NCBI GenBank assembly: GCA_963663905.2 | Contig: OY760657.1 | Location: forward strand, 2,542,001-2,606,000 | DNA from: Saccharicrinis sp963663905 | Lineage (GTDB): Bacteria; Bacteroidota; Bacteroidia; Bacteroidales; Marinilabiliaceae | Length of the DNA stretch: 64,000 bases | Reading direction: 5' to 3' | Shown: positions 63,792 to 64,000 of the stretch, in pieces | Layout of the letters: each line of letters begins with the position of its first letter | Numbering within the stretch: the first letter of the stretch is position 1 | Made by a program: the position numbers and the translations under genes | Notes under the pieces: generated by a model | Database searches by the model: none | The model's input: the letters and a program-made list of their open reading frames with translations, nothing else | Told to the model about the DNA's origin: nothing

Positions 63792-64000
63792 TTAAAAGTT
63801 CTTCATAATTTTACCACTAATATTTTGCTGAGCAGTATCCAAAATATAAATATAAATTCCTTTTGATAATGTAGAAATATCAATTCCAGAACCTTCATAG
63901 CTAATATTTTTCACTAAGCTTCCTTCTATACTATAAACTTTTAATTTGCTTCCTACTTCTACATTGACTAAAACTAATTCTTGTGCGCTCTGATTCAAAT
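63792..64000 (-). CDS. 3' end of a T9SS-secreted protein (type A sorting domain), truncated by the window
   Basis: The visible last 68 residues are a type IX secretion sorting domain: VNVEVGSKLKVYSIEGSLVK, IDISTLSKGIYIYILDTAQQ and the ending ISGKIMKNF. The start is beyond the window's right edge. The protein would be exported by T9SS and attached to or released from the surface. The catalytic or adhesive part is outside this window. Confidence 0.82.
   Translation of the reverse strand, partial: LNQSAQELVLVNVEVGSKLKVYSIEGSLVKNISYEGSGIDISTLSKGIYIYILDTAQQNISGKIMKNF

Noticed and set aside
1..64000. CRISPR arrays, tRNA and rRNA genes
   Set aside because: I found no regularly spaced direct repeats with unique spacers and no cloverleaf or rRNA-like segment in the intergenic regions I read; a program search could still find a weak one.

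Overview
The window is AT-rich bacterial chromosome from a member of the Bacteroidota, most likely a marine, facultatively or strictly anaerobic lineage near the Marinilabiliales/Marinifilaceae; the genus cannot be fixed by eye. Evidence: a type IX secretion sorting domain at the right edge, a RemB/Wzi-type outer-membrane protein, the L28-L33-DUF4295 trio, families common in this phylum (DUF4301, DUF4197, DUF6599), and promoters of the TTTG-N19-TAnnTTTG type. It holds about 55 protein genes. I found no rRNA, tRNA or CRISPR array.

Layout. 0.2-9 kb: dicarboxylate symporter, S1-type RNA-binding protein, PLD-like nuclease, HAD phosphatase, META-domain lipoprotein, Tat-type aldo/keto reductase with Fe-S cysteines, DUF6599 protein, SDR oxidoreductase, LysE exporter. 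9-18 kb: phosphate transporter with a fused PhoU-like tail, LytTR response regulator, TrmH-family methyltransferase, HU, and the SbcD-SbcC nuclease pair. 18-29 kb: polysaccharide export lipoprotein, histidine phosphatase, alanine dehydrogenase, an orphan ATP-grasp protein, a 1-kb gene-free stretch with structured repeats, GH1 glucosidase, Na+/solute symporter, GT2 and RemB/Wzi. 29.5-30.7 kb: a second gene-free stretch holding two diverged copies of a hairpin-rich element. 30.7-31.6 kb: a small operon of three genes. 31.6-35.4 kb: late haem operon hemN-hemG-hemH. 35.7-38 kb: membrane protein, winged-helix regulator and creD, with an identical 17-bp palindrome in front of both transcription units. 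38-41 kb: B12-type radical SAM protein and an MtaA-like URO-D protein, convergent. 41-49 kb: rlmB, ABC-F ATPase, LysM/periplasmic-binding fusion, dnaA, MCE protein. 49-54 kb: YgiQ, DUF4197, a complete IS256-family element inserted into a terminator hairpin, TIGR01212 radical SAM. 54-64 kb: DUF4301, TPR protein, DUF368 lipid-carrier transporter, aroE, truA, rimO, ftsY, DUF4295-rpmG-rpmB and the 3' end of a T9SS cargo gene.

Most of the window is housekeeping. The parts least explained by known genes are the two identical operator-like palindromes at 35.7 and 36.7 kb, the paired hairpin element at 29.6-30.4 kb, the nested inverted repeats at 23.2-23.4 kb, the IS insertion into a terminator at 52-53.4 kb, and several degenerate tracts built from short repeated words between genes.
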